From assembly GCF_008633915.1 (NCBI RefSeq), contig NZ_VJNV01000015.1, forward strand, positions 124,001 through 188,000: a stretch of DNA of 64,000 bases, written 5' to 3'. Positions within the stretch are counted from its first letter, which is position 1; each line of letters begins with the position of its first letter. The notes beneath the pieces are model-generated. The model saw only the letters and a list, made by a program, of their open reading frames with translations, made no database searches and was not told where the DNA came from. Made by a program: the position numbers and the translations under genes. The stretch comes from Campylobacter sp. LR291e. GTDB lineage: Bacteria; Campylobacterota; Campylobacteria; Campylobacterales; Campylobacteraceae. Below are positions 8,431 through 18,038 of this stretch, piece after piece.

Positions 8431-9136
8431 ATGCGTGGTATTATCTTAGATACGTTACTATAAGTGGCGATGATGGTAATAGATACTCATTTGTCTTGGA
8501 TGAGATTAGGAATTTAGATGGTCAAAGTATAAATTCGCTGATAAATGCACAAGTGGATTTTGAAGTCGATGCAATAACACAAAGGGCGTTTTTATCATGA
8601 AAAAGCTTTTCACTAGATTCTTTTAATGATGGTAGTCTATCGCCAATCAAGTTAAAGGCCTATATTTATTTGGTTTGTTCGCTTTTGTTTATGATACCAA
8701 GTGCTGGTTGGTTTTTTTGGGGAATAGGTTTTGTATTTTTAGTACTAGCTTCTATGAGTATAGCTAAAATAGCAAAGGTATCCTTAGTACCTAACATATT
8801 CTTAGCCTTTGGACTCTTCTTTTTTGGTATGTTGCTTATATTTTTCAATATAGCCACTTTACTTTGGGGTGGAGATTATACTTTAATCATAATAGGCTTT
8901 ATAATGTTTCTTGCAAGTATATATTTTTATTACAGATTCTACAAAGTACTAGCCCTTGCTACAAATGAAAGATTTTTCCTTTATACCTTTTTTGCTAAAG
9001 CAGCCTATACTTTATCGTTATTCTTTATTTTTATACCTTTTTTGGTTGGTTTATAATCTATTTTTTACTAGTTGTTTCAGTTATAGTAGAAATCTTTGCT
9101 TGGATAAACTTTAAGGAAATTAAAACTATCAATTAA
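8431..9136 (+). pseudogene. Decayed membrane protein gene with OB-like N-terminus
   Basis: A gene with good AAGGAG (8421-8425 region) and ATG at 8431, broken three times. Reading starts MRGIILDT, shifts frame by about 8454, and then reads VTISGDDGNRYSFVLDE to a TGA at 8598-8600. The same frame continues past that stop (KSFSLDSFNDGSLSPIKLKAY...) into the longest open part, with four to five hydrophobic segments up to 9056. A last frameshift near 9050 restores a membrane segment ending ...FKEIKTIN at 9136. The N-terminus resembles the small 'G.I.GDDG.RY.F' domains found ahead of TM2-like membrane proteins in this group. The function of the intact form is unknown. Confidence 0.65.
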
Positions 9137-9138
9137 TG

Positions 9139-9166
9139 TTTGTGGTGTTTTGCACCACAAATTTTT
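9139..9166 (+). terminator. Intrinsic terminator after the decayed membrane gene
   Basis: Nine-base-pair stem TTTGTGGTG/CACCACAAA (9139-9147 and 9153-9161) with a TTTTG loop, followed by T5. It lies 2 bp after the likely original stop codon and touches the end of the converging DUF262-HNH gene. Confidence 0.8.
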
Positions 9167-10288
9167 ACTTATTTGATTTAGTTCTATTACAAGTCTTACA
9201 AAGCATTTGACAATTTTGCTTTTCTGTCTTTCCGCCTTTGCTCCACGGCTTTATATGGTCTGCTTCCATTTGTTCTATGTCACATTTCTTGTTGCATTTT
9301 TTGCAGATTCCATTTTGCGCCTCAAAGACTTCTCGCTTGATATTCTCGCTAAATGTGCGCAAATTCAAATGCTTTTCATTGCCACTTAGTGCATACGCAT
9401 AAATTCCCTTTTTGCTTTGTATCTCGTCATCTTGCATTAATGCCGAGATTTTTTCCTCCAGCTCGTCTTTATCCAAGCTTTTATCCTTAAACTCATTGTA
9501 GAAAAGTCCCCATTCTAGCCCTTTCATCTCTTTGCGGTATTTTGGGAATTTCATTTCCACCCAGTCAATCACATTACAAAAATATCCCCATAATTTATCT
9601 GAGTTTTTCTCATCTTTTGCCACCTTTGCCATATATTCGCAAATCGCCTTATCATCGCCTTTTTTCTCATAGCTTATGCCCGTAATCCAGCTTAAAGCTA
9701 GCTCTAAAATCTCCTGCCTTATTGCCATCGCGCTTATGTATTTATTGCCTTTTTGTTCGGCTAGACAACTTCTTTTGCTAAATCTCCTTTTTGCATCACT
9801 TAGCCACGCGCTCGTGTAAATGGCATTTCTTAGCTCTTGCTCGGCTAGTTTCACGCCAGCGATATTTATCACTCTAAACCATTCTAGCTTCTCGCTATCG
9901 CTTCCCTCGCAAACATAAATCATCAATTCATAATCCAAAAAATTCTCTTTTTCGTTATTTTCTAAATTGTGAAAATATCGTTCATTGACAGAAAAATTGC
10001 CCTCGTAATATTCGCAAATACTAATCGTTCGTTGCTGTCCGTCCAACACCTCAAATTCGGGCGAATCCTTATCCTCCGTCTGCCTTACCCAATAAATCGA
10101 ATTTAGCGGAAAGCCTCTTGAAATCGTTTCAATCACGGCGTTTCGTTGTTTTTCTTGATAGACAAATTCCCTTTGATACTTTGGGCGAATGTTTAGATTT
10201 CCGCTATACGCGCCCACTTGCGAAGTCTCCTCATCGTTGAAATAGTCTTTTACTAAATCTCGGATTGTTATTCGTTTTAAGTCTATTT

Positions 10289-10292
<4 letters not shown>
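9165..10292 (-). CDS. DUF262-HNH nuclease of R-M locus 1
   Basis: A 375-residue two-domain protein. The N-terminal DUF262 (ParB/GmrS-like) domain has RPKYQREFVY (about residues 36-45) and the DGQQR signature (84-88). The C-terminal HNH domain (about 329-375) has a four-Cys zinc site, CKKC and CKTC, and the ADHIKPWSKGGKTE core. DUF262 proteins with a nuclease domain include type IV modification-dependent restriction enzymes (GmrSD) and other phage-defence effectors, which use NTP hydrolysis through the DGQQR motif. Its ATG overlaps the stop of the upstream methyltransferase (ATGA), so the two are coupled. GC is clearly raised: 25 of 60 bases in 9421-9480, against 13 of 60 in 8881-8940. That suggests transfer. 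The restriction role is inferred. Confidence 0.8.
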
Positions 10293-11440
<1,148 letters not shown>

Positions 11441-11619
11441 TTGTAGTCTTTTTGCTAGTATTTATGAGTAAAATTATATAAAATCAAAACTTAAATTTAT
11501 GCAAATATGCCTTTTTTGTTTGCTTATACAAAATGATATTAATTTAAAAAAATTTAGAATATTAAAATTGTACTAAACAAGGATTATTTAAAAAATAAAA
11601 GGCAGATGTTTTTCAGCAA

Positions 11620-11979
11620 TTAATTTTTAATATCCACAACCACAACGGCCATTGCGAAATTTAAATCGTGAGATATACTAAGGCTTGAAGATTTAATATT
11701 AAAATATTTTTTAAGTTTTTTTGAGAATTTAAAAAAGGGTGAGCCATTTTTATCCTTACAAATTCTTATATCAAAAAAGCTACACTTCTTAGAAATTCCA
11801 ACACCCAAGGCCTTACTTAAGGCCTCTTTCGCAGCCCAAAAACCAGCTATTGAATTTATAGAATGAATTATTTTTTGTTCTTTTTTGCTTAAAAATTTAT
11901 CTAAAAATTTAGTGCTAAAATTATCATGTAATCTTTTTATACGATTAATGCTTACTAAATCACAACCCGTTTTTATCAT
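11620..11979 (-). CDS. acpS: Holo-[acyl-carrier-protein] synthase AcpS
   Basis: Transfers the 4'-phosphopantetheine arm from CoA to acyl carrier protein. The 119 residues match the short bacterial family. It has the N-terminal GCDLVSI.RI motif (metal-binding Asp), the 'FWAAKEALSKALG' motif (about residues 47-59, catalytic Glu and Lys), and 'SISHDLNFAMAVV' at the end. It lies 25 bp upstream of nothing but fliL's 3' end, so fliL and acpS run in the same direction as in C. jejuni. A diverged copy of its 3' half is found at 26107-26326. The product is essential, so this full copy must be the working one unless another exists. Confidence 0.95.
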   Translation of the reverse strand: MIKTGCDLVSINRIKRLHDNFSTKFLDKFLSKKEQKIIHSINSIAGFWAAKEALSKALGVGISKKCSFFDIRICKDKNGSPFFKFSKKLKKYFNIKSSSLSISHDLNFAMAVVVVDIKN

Positions 11980-12004
11980 GTTAAAAAAGCAAGAAAATCT
12001 TGCT

Positions 12005-12541
12005 TTATGATATTACAAAGTCAGCAAAAAAGACATTTTTAACAAAGCCATCGGTTAAAATTTCATTAATCTTACCGACAAGTTCATCTTTTAATCTTTC
12101 CTTGCCCTTTGCAGTGCCTACTTCTTCATAGGTTTTTGAAGTAAGCGTTCTAATGATAATGTCTCTTATAACAACCACCTTTTTTTCAAGTTCTGGCTGT
12201 AAAAGCTCGGTATTTTGTTCAAGTTGAATAGTGCATTTTACATATCTTGTGCCACTATCGCTTAGTAAATTTAGGGTAAATGGGTCAAGTGGATACATAG
12301 GACCTATATTTGAATAATCACTACCCCTAGAACCAGATTGTTTTTTAGCTATATTTTTATTTTTGCTTGTTTCTTGTGGTGCTTCTGTAACATTTTCATC
12401 GCTTGAAGTTGAAGTAATAAGCCAAGCGATAACGCCCATAAAGCCGATTAACAAGACAAATAGCAAAATAACTATTATAATGACAAAGGACCCACTTTTT
12501 TTCTTCTTCGCCTCGCCACCTTCTACTACTTCTTCTTCCAT
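12005..12541 (-). CDS. fliL: Flagellar basal-body protein FliL
   Basis: An inner-membrane protein of the flagellar motor that associates with the stator. The start is set at 12541 (minus strand AAAGGGA just upstream), giving 178 residues beginning MEEEVVEGG; an upstream in-frame ATG would add 14 residues over the promoter. It has an acidic/Lys-rich cytoplasmic tail, one membrane helix (about 20-42, VIIIVILLFVLLIGFMGVI), a Ser/Lys-rich linker, and the periplasmic FliL domain (about 80-178). That domain has 'YPLDPFTLNLL' and 'RYVKCTIQLE'. It is divergent from the phosphohexomutase gene; a T10 run (12585-12594) lies between them. Confidence 0.93.
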   Translation of the reverse strand: MEEEVVEGGEAKKKKSGSFVIIIVILLFVLLIGFMGVIAWLITSTSSDENVTEAPQETSKNKNIAKKQSGSRGSDYSNIGPMYPLDPFTLNLLSDSGTRYVKCTIQLEQNTELLQPELEKKVVVIRDIIIRTLTSKTYEEVGTAKGKERLKDELVGKINEILTDGFVKNVFFADFVIS

Positions 12542-12651
12542 AATTTCCCTTTGTTTAATGAATTTAATGTAAAATTGTAGCAAATTTTTTTTTTCATTCC
12601 AAATTTTTTTAAGGTAAATTTGGAAATTTTATGAAATTTAAGGATAGATTA

Positions 12652-14010
12652 ATGTTAGATGTAATTTTTAGAGAATATGATATAAGAGGGCTTTATGGCA
12701 AAGAATTAAACGAAAAAAGCGTTAAGGCAATAGGTTTTTGTCTTGGTAAAAAAATGCTAGAAAAAGCTTGTAAAAATGTAAGCGTGGGTTATGATGCAAG
12801 ATATAGTGCAAATGAACTTTTTAATTATCTTGTAAGTGGACTAAATGCTACTGGTATAAGTATTTATAATATAGGGCTTGTGCCTACTCCACTAGGGTAT
12901 TTTAGCTTATTTGAAGGTAGGAAATTTGACGCAAATATTATGATAACTGGTTCTCACAATCCAAAGGATTATAACGGCTTCAAAATCACTATTAATAGGG
13001 AGAGTTTCTTTGGACAAGATTTAAAAGAACTTTCAAAAGAAGTTAGTAAGCATTTAAACGATGATATAAAAGATGATTTGAGAACTCAAAATTATGATAT
13101 TTTAAGCCTGTATGTTGATTTTATGAGTAAGCAATTTGCTCATTTAAAAAGCTTTAATTATGATTTTTTAATTGATTGTTCAAATGGGGTGGCTGGGGTT
13201 GTGATTGAACCCTTAATGAAGGCTTTAAATTTAAGATCTAGTATTTTATTTGCAAAACCTGATGGCAATTTTCCAAACCATGCACCAGACCCTACTGAAA
13301 CGCAAAATTTAAAACAAGCACAAGAATTTTTAGAAAAAAATCCTAACACAAAAATAGCCTTTGCTTTTGATGGAGATGCTGATAGAATAGTGGCTTTAAA
13401 CAAAAATCATATATTTTGTGGGGATGAGCTTTGTTATTTGTTGGCAAGGGATATTGATAATCCTAGAATTTTAGCAGAAGTGAAGTGTTCTAAAAATCTT
13501 TTTGATGAGGTGGCTAAATTTGGCACTATTTTTATGGGAAAAACAGGGCATTCAAATATTAAAAAAATGATGAAAGAATTAAATATTGATTTAGCAGCAG
13601 AAGTTAGTGGTCACATATTTTTTAAGCATAGATATTTTGGTTATGATGATGGAATTTATGCCTTTTTACGCACCCTGGAATTAATTTATAAGGGCTTTGA
13701 TTTACAAGGTTTAATTGATACTTTGCCAAAACTTTATACCACGCCTGAGATTAAAATAAGTGTAGATGAGGATAAGAAATTTAAGATAGTTGAAGAATTT
13801 AAAAAAGTGGTTAAAAATGCGAATTTAAAGGGCGTTAAAGAATATTGTGAGATAGATGGCGTAAGGATAAATTTTAACGATGGTTTTGCACTTTTAAGGG
13901 CTTCAAATACCAGTCCTTATTTAATAACTCGTTTTGAAGCCACTACAAAGCAAAGGGCAAGTGAGCTTGAAAAAACTATTTTTGATATATTAAATAGTTT
14001 AAGCCTTTAA
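12652..14010 (+). CDS. Phosphomannomutase/phosphoglucomutase (AlgC-like)
   Basis: Interconverts hexose 1- and 6-phosphates to supply nucleotide sugars for capsule, LOS and glycoprotein. The 452 residues contain the four-domain phosphohexomutase signature: FREYDIRG at the start, phosphoserine loop TGSHNPKDYNG (about 107-117), metal loop DGDADRIV (about 242-249), the sugar-binding 'AAEVSGHIFF', and the C-terminal phosphate loop 'RASNTSPYL'. I prefer the ATG at 12652, with AAGGAT 6 bp upstream, over the one at 12631. It converges with, and overlaps by 12 bp, the next minus-strand gene. Position beside fliL-acpS matches C. jejuni Cj1407c. Confidence 0.92.
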   Translation: MLDVIFREYDIRGLYGKELNEKSVKAIGFCLGKKMLEKACKNVSVGYDARYSANELFNYLVSGLNATGISIYNIGLVPTPLGYFSLFEGRKFDANIMITGSHNPKDYNGFKITINRESFFGQDLKELSKEVSKHLNDDIKDDLRTQNYDILSLYVDFMSKQFAHLKSFNYDFLIDCSNGVAGVVIEPLMKALNLRSSILFAKPDGNFPNHAPDPTETQNLKQAQEFLEKNPNTKIAFAFDGDADRIVALNKNHIFCGDELCYLLARDIDNPRILAEVKCSKNLFDEVAKFGTIFMGKTGHSNIKKMMKELNIDLAAEVSGHIFFKHRYFGYDDGIYAFLRTLELIYKGFDLQGLIDTLPKLYTTPEIKISVDEDKKFKIVEEFKKVVKNANLKGVKEYCEIDGVRINFNDGFALLRASNTSPYLITRFEATTKQRASELEKTIFDILNSLSL

Positions 14011-14853
14011 GCTAATCTCATCTATCGCATTAATGGCATTTAAGCTTCTAGGATAGCCTATGTATGGGATTAAGGCAGTTACCACATTAATAAGCCTTTG
14101 TCTGTCATTGCCCATATTTAAATTTCCTCTTACATGTCCTTTTACTTGTTCTTGAGCCCCTCCCATAGAGATTAAATAAACAAAGGTTAAAAGTTCTCTA
14201 AATTGTAAATCCAAACCCTGTCTTGTATAATAATCCCCAAAACAATTAGCCGATAAAAAGGTTCTAATGTGCTTATAATCTTTAGGAGTTTCATCATTTG
14301 CTTTATCAATAATATCTCCAAAAATCTTTTTTTGAACGCTAAGCCCTTTTTCAAAACGTTCATTATACTTAACCCTGCCTTGTTCTTTAAGTGGCAAGGC
14401 TATATTAAATTCCTTATAAATTTCATTTGTGGCATTTATAAAATCAAGCACTTTAGGCATTCCTACATAAGCACTTGCTTGATAAATCATTTCTTTAATG
14501 GCTACTGGATTAACGCCGTTATTTAAGGCTGCCCTTAGGGTGATTTTAAACTCACTTAATGCAGGGATTGATACAAAACAAGCTAGACTTATTAACAAAT
14601 ATTCTTTAAGTTCTAAATTTGACGCCCTTAACGTCTCATCAAAGGCAAAATTTACATAGTTTTCAAAATACTCAGTATCGCTTTGTGCTAAGTCAATTAA
14701 TGGCGATTTGGTATTTGAAAAAAGTTTGTCAAAATTTTTTTGTGCCGTTTTTGTAAATTTCATTTCTTTCTCCTTTGCTAATAAAAGCGTGTCAAAACTC
14801 ATTAATAAAGCTGTTAAAATAACGCTTTTCTTTAAAAAATTACGTCTTTTCAT
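13999..14853 (-). CDS. Carboxymuconolactone-decarboxylase-family protein, Tat-type leader
   Basis: A 284-residue protein with an N-terminal leader MKRRNFLKKSVILTALLM, whose RRNFLKK fits the twin-arginine motif. Two CMD/AhpD-like helical repeats follow. The first runs about residues 75-140 ('REYLLISLACFVSIPALSEFK' region), the second about 205-275 ('LQFRELLTFVYLISMGGAQEQVKGH'). The usual AhpD CxxC pair is absent; single Cys and His residues remain, so a peroxidase function cannot be assumed. CMD proteins act as decarboxylases or redox proteins. Export by Tat suggests a folded or cofactor-bearing periplasmic protein. Substrate unknown. Confidence 0.75.
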   Translation of the reverse strand: MKRRNFLKKSVILTALLMSFDTLLLAKEKEMKFTKTAQKNFDKLFSNTKSPLIDLAQSDTEYFENYVNFAFDETLRASNLELKEYLLISLACFVSIPALSEFKITLRAALNNGVNPVAIKEMIYQASAYVGMPKVLDFINATNEIYKEFNIALPLKEQGRVKYNERFEKGLSVQKKIFGDIIDKANDETPKDYKHIRTFLSANCFGDYYTRQGLDLQFRELLTFVYLISMGGAQEQVKGHVRGNLNMGNDRQRLINVVTALIPYIGYPRSLNAINAIDEISLKA

Positions 14854-14893
14854 GTGTACTCCTTAAAGTATATTATAAAGCATAATAGCTAGT

Positions 14894-15298
14894 CTAAGTC
14901 AAGGTCCTTATTATTAAACTTGTTGGTAGATTAAAATATTTTATTAATTCTTCTTCTTTTTTTCTCATTTGTCCCTCATCTACTTCGTGATCATAACCTA
15001 ATAAATGAAGCATTGCATGTATGAAAAGTAAAGATAGTTCATCATTTAAACTATGATTAAACTCCACGGCCTTTTTTTTAGCTAAATCCAAATTTATAAC
15101 TATACTTCCAAGTGGTAAATTTGGTATTATGGCTTGCAAGGGAAAGGATAAAACATCGGTACTTTTATCGATATTTCTGTGAGTTTTGTTAATTTCTTGC
15201 ATTGTTTTATCATCAACAAAAAGTAGTTCTATATCCTTATCGCTTAAAAAAATAGCGATTTTTTCTAAAAATTTACAATCTTCATCACAAAGTATCAT
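14894..15298 (-). CDS. ybeY: Endoribonuclease YbeY (16S rRNA maturation)
   Basis: A metal-dependent RNase acting in 16S rRNA 3'-end maturation and ribosome quality control. The 134 residues carry the zinc motif HAMLHLLGYDHE (H-x3-H-x5-H, about residues 95-106) and the 'NKTHRNIDKSTDVLSFP' stretch typical of the family. The start overlaps the stop of recO upstream by 4 bp, so the pair is coupled. Length is normal for the Campylobacter version, which is shorter than that of E. coli. Confidence 0.93.
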   Translation of the reverse strand: MILCDEDCKFLEKIAIFLSDKDIELLFVDDKTMQEINKTHRNIDKSTDVLSFPLQAIIPNLPLGSIVINLDLAKKKAVEFNHSLNDELSLLFIHAMLHLLGYDHEVDEGQMRKKEEELIKYFNLPTSLIIRTLT

Positions 15299-15909
15299 AA
15301 GCCCTCTTTAATCAAAGCATAAAGTTCATTTATCTCATCATCATCAAAAACCGAAGAATTCTTACTTTCATAAAATTCTTTTAATTTATCCTTATTAAAA
15401 CCATAACTTTGAATACACTCATAATGGGCGGGTAAAAACGCCCTTACAAGTACTATATTTTGCGTAATTTTTTCATCGCATACAAAGCAAGTAAATTTTT
15501 TATGAAGTCTTCCCTCATGTTCTAAAATTCGCACATAAGCATCGATTATAATGCGTTTTGGATTTTGTTTATCAAATTTTTTCACGCACTCATTTAAAAG
15601 TTCAAAATAAAAATTATCAATACTTTCAACCCCATTTAAATGCTTATACAAAAGTCTTATAAAATCTTGCCATATAAGCATTTTTTCCCTTTGAAAAAGC
15701 CAGTAAAAGCCTATATGCAAGACATCTTTTAAGCGAGGTAAGAAACGTGAATTTTCTTCTAGGGCAAAGTCTATTTTATAGCCTGTTAAAATACTTGAAT
15801 GCCTAAGTCCATAAAAACGATAGGTTTTAAAAATAGCCTTTTTACTTAGTATAAAAACGATTAAATCTTCATCTTTAACCCTTTGAGTATGCAATACAAA
15901 ACCTTGCAT
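15295..15909 (-). CDS. recO: RecO-like recombination-repair protein
   Basis: A 204-residue protein matching the short epsilonproteobacterial RecO. It has an N-terminal OB-fold (MQGFVLHTQRVKDEDLIVFIL...), a helical middle, and a C-terminal zinc site beginning CFVCDEK (about residues 150-156) with a further Cys downstream. RecO loads RecA on SSB-coated DNA. It overlaps ybeY by 4 bp and lies 8 bp after the DUF2393 gene, all reading leftward. RecO family members are poorly conserved, so the call rests on overall pattern and on the ybeY neighbour. Confidence 0.8.
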   Translation of the reverse strand: MQGFVLHTQRVKDEDLIVFILSKKAIFKTYRFYGLRHSSILTGYKIDFALEENSRFLPRLKDVLHIGFYWLFQREKMLIWQDFIRLLYKHLNGVESIDNFYFELLNECVKKFDKQNPKRIIIDAYVRILEHEGRLHKKFTCFVCDEKITQNIVLVRAFLPAHYECIQSYGFNKDKLKEFYESKNSSVFDDDEINELYALIKEGL

Positions 15910-15917
15910 TTAAGCCC

Positions 15918-16430
15918 TTAAATACATTTTAAGATATGATAAAATTGAGGTATGTTAAATTGTGGTGGAAAGGGGACTTCGGCTTGAAAATCCTTGTAAG
16001 TATTACCGGGCAAGTAATCTACAATCTCTATAGTATAAACAGCACTTGTATTTTTCATTTGAGCACTTTTTATATTTTTATTATCAAAAACCTCGCCACC
16101 AGTAACCTTTTTATTGGTAATTGTAAGATGCAAATAACATTTTTTTATATCATATTTTGTTAAATTTTCAACCCTGCCAGATACTATAACGCTTTCATTT
16201 TTTAAATTTCTAGCGTATGTTAGTTTGATTAAGTCAGCTTGAGTTATAAATTGATTAATCATAGAAAAAACAGAATATATTAAAATCGCTGTAAAAATGG
16301 TAGCTATGGTATAGGCTATTAAAACAAATTCTTTTTTTGTCTTAACCTTTAAAAAAATCAATACACAAGCTATAACATAAAGGGCTATAAAAATCAAAAG
16401 GCTTAACCAGTGAAATAAAGTAAAATGCAT
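15918..16430 (-). CDS. DUF2393 membrane protein (first of two, downstream copy)
   Basis: A 170-residue protein with two N-terminal membrane helices (about 8-28 and 36-58), then a periplasmic beta-rich domain (about 75-160). Stretches such as 'VSGRVENLTKYDIKKCYLHLTI' are typical of DUF2393. It is a tandem paralogue of the gene just upstream, with one base between them. Both follow the SPFH gene, as in C. jejuni Cj0266c-Cj0268c. Function unknown; the conserved pairing with an SPFH protein suggests a membrane-organisation role, which is inference only. Confidence 0.75.
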   Translation of the reverse strand: MHFTLFHWLSLLIFIALYVIACVLIFLKVKTKKEFVLIAYTIATIFTAILIYSVFSMINQFITQADLIKLTYARNLKNESVIVSGRVENLTKYDIKKCYLHLTITNKKVTGGEVFDNKNIKSAQMKNTSAVYTIEIVDYLPGNTYKDFQAEVPFPPQFNIPQFYHILKCI

Positions 16431-16431
16431 T

Positions 16432-16959
16432 TTAAAAACACTCCGAGCTAATTTTTAGACTATAATTTCCTTCTGGGTTAAAATTTTCAAAAGAAATTCT
16501 TTGGGGCTTACTAGCATTTTTTTTAAGTTCTTTTAAATTCACGCTTTTCTTGCGATATGCTATAAATTTATCCTTATAAACTTGGACAAAATCAGTACTA
16601 TTGCTATCTTTATAAATTTTAGCTACGACGCTACACTCATTAAAATCATGCTTTGAAGTATTTTTAATATCAAAATCTAAAATTAAAGCACCAGTACTTG
16701 GTATAATCCTTTGTTGAGATATAAAAATTTCTCTTTTTCTTACCTCAAAATCAATAAAACGATATCCATAAATATACACAAAAACACAAGCAATTATATC
16801 AAAGGCTATTACCATTAAGGCAATAATAGGGCGATGCCTTAAAAATACACATAAAAATAAAATGCAAACGAAAAGAAAAAAAACAAATAATATTAAGGCA
16901 TAATCAACCGTGTAAAAATGGCTCGTATAAAAAAGTACTATTTGTCTTAATCTTTCCAC
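16432..16959 (-). CDS. DUF2393 membrane protein (second of two, upstream copy)
   Basis: A 175-residue paralogue of the preceding entry. It has two membrane helices (about 17-40 and 44-66) and a periplasmic immunoglobulin-like domain: 'TGALILDFDIKNTSKHDFNECSVVAKI', then 'FENFNPEGNYSLKISSECF'. It starts 8 bp after the SPFH gene and ends one base before the next DUF2393 gene. No enzyme motif is visible. Keeping two copies side by side suggests a heteromeric complex. Confidence 0.72.
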   Translation of the reverse strand: MERLRQIVLFYTSHFYTVDYALILFVFFLFVCILFLCVFLRHRPIIALMVIAFDIIACVFVYIYGYRFIDFEVRKREIFISQQRIIPSTGALILDFDIKNTSKHDFNECSVVAKIYKDSNSTDFVQVYKDKFIAYRKKSVNLKELKKNASKPQRISFENFNPEGNYSLKISSECF

Positions 16960-16967
16960 TTTTTTAC

Positions 16968-18029
16968 CTAATTTGAATTTATAGCACTTTGCCTTTTAGT
17001 ATCCTTTGTATCCACCCATATATTTGGAACTGCCCCACCTGGTGTTAGGAAAATTTTAGCATCATTATTTACCTTTAAGGCATCATTAAAGGCCTTTTGT
17101 GTTTCAATTTGCCTTAAATTTAATAAAGGATTATTTAAACTTTGTGCTATTTCTTTATTTGCGTAAGCTTGTGCATCGGCTTCAATCCTAGCAGCATCAG
17201 CACGGCCTCTTGAACTAATAATAGTAGCATTTGCCTCGCCTTCTGCTAAGGTGGCCTTTTTGATAGCTTCTTGGGCTGCTCTTTCTGCTTCTTGTTTTGC
17301 AATTTGTACTAGTTCAATTTGCTGTTTAACTCCTGTTGGCAAAACAATTTCTCTAAGTTGAACCGAATTTAAAGTAACGGGGTGATTTGGCAATGCAGCT
17401 ATAGTTCTACCTATATCTTCGTTAATTTGCTGTGCTATTGCATTACGATTTGCAGGCAATTCCTCGGCCGTATACTTACCAACCACGCTACGAACGACAT
17501 CTCTAACTGTAGGATCTATGATTTTATCCTCCCAGTTTACATTCCAAGTAGCTATTGTTTGAGGGACTACATTTTCATTTAAGCTATATTGCACTGTTAC
17601 ATCTATTGAAACGCTAAGCCCTCTACTATCTAAAACAGAGATTGAACTTTTATTAATCACACCTGAACCTCTTTGCAAAGAACTTTCATTAACGCCTTCA
17701 ACAGAAGCATAGGTCATTTGTCTAACCTTAGTATCTACAACTATGATTTTTTGCAAGATAGGTATAAAAAAATGAAGTCCAGGGCGAAGTGGTTCTGAAC
17801 TAAATTCCCCCGTAGTTACCTTTATGCCCATTTCACCTGAATTTACAATGGCAAAAGGCTTTGCAACGGCTAATAAAACGATAATTATAAAAACTATAGT
17901 AAGCCATGGTGATAATTTTGAAAAGCCCTTAAAATTTAAATCAGGGGCTTTAAAATTGAAATTTCTATTAGAATTGCTATTTGAGTTTGAATTTTTTTTA
18001 TTAAAATAATCATTTAAATCTGCTGGCAT
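16968..18029 (-). CDS. SPFH/Band 7 (prohibitin-like) membrane protein
   Basis: A 353-residue single-pass membrane protein. An Asn/Ser-rich cytoplasmic start (NSNSNSNRNFN) precedes one membrane helix (about 40-62). The SPFH domain follows (about 65-235: 'VNSGEMGIKVTTGEF', 'LRPGLHFFIPILQKI', 'VDTKVRQMTY'), then an Ala/Glu-rich coiled coil (about 235-300, 'AKQEAERAAQEAIKKATLAEGEA'). The layout is that of HflK/prohibitin proteins, which form membrane rings that regulate proteases and membrane domains. It heads a leftward operon with two DUF2393 genes, and ilvE lies 9 bp upstream. C. jejuni Cj0268c is the probable counterpart. Confidence 0.87.
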   Translation of the reverse strand: MPADLNDYFNKKNSNSNSNSNRNFNFKAPDLNFKGFSKLSPWLTIVFIIIVLLAVAKPFAIVNSGEMGIKVTTGEFSSEPLRPGLHFFIPILQKIIVVDTKVRQMTYASVEGVNESSLQRGSGVINKSSISVLDSRGLSVSIDVTVQYSLNENVVPQTIATWNVNWEDKIIDPTVRDVVRSVVGKYTAEELPANRNAIAQQINEDIGRTIAALPNHPVTLNSVQLREIVLPTGVKQQIELVQIAKQEAERAAQEAIKKATLAEGEANATIISSRGRADAARIEADAQAYANKEIAQSLNNPLLNLRQIETQKAFNDALKVNNDAKIFLTPGGAVPNIWVDTKDTKRQSAINSN

Positions 18030-18038
18030 TTAAATCCT

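Noticed and set aside
8670-9056. A complete 128-residue membrane protein gene starting at TTG
   Set aside because: The frame continues upstream past a stop into a sensible N-terminus and downstream by frameshift, so it is better read as the middle of a decayed gene.
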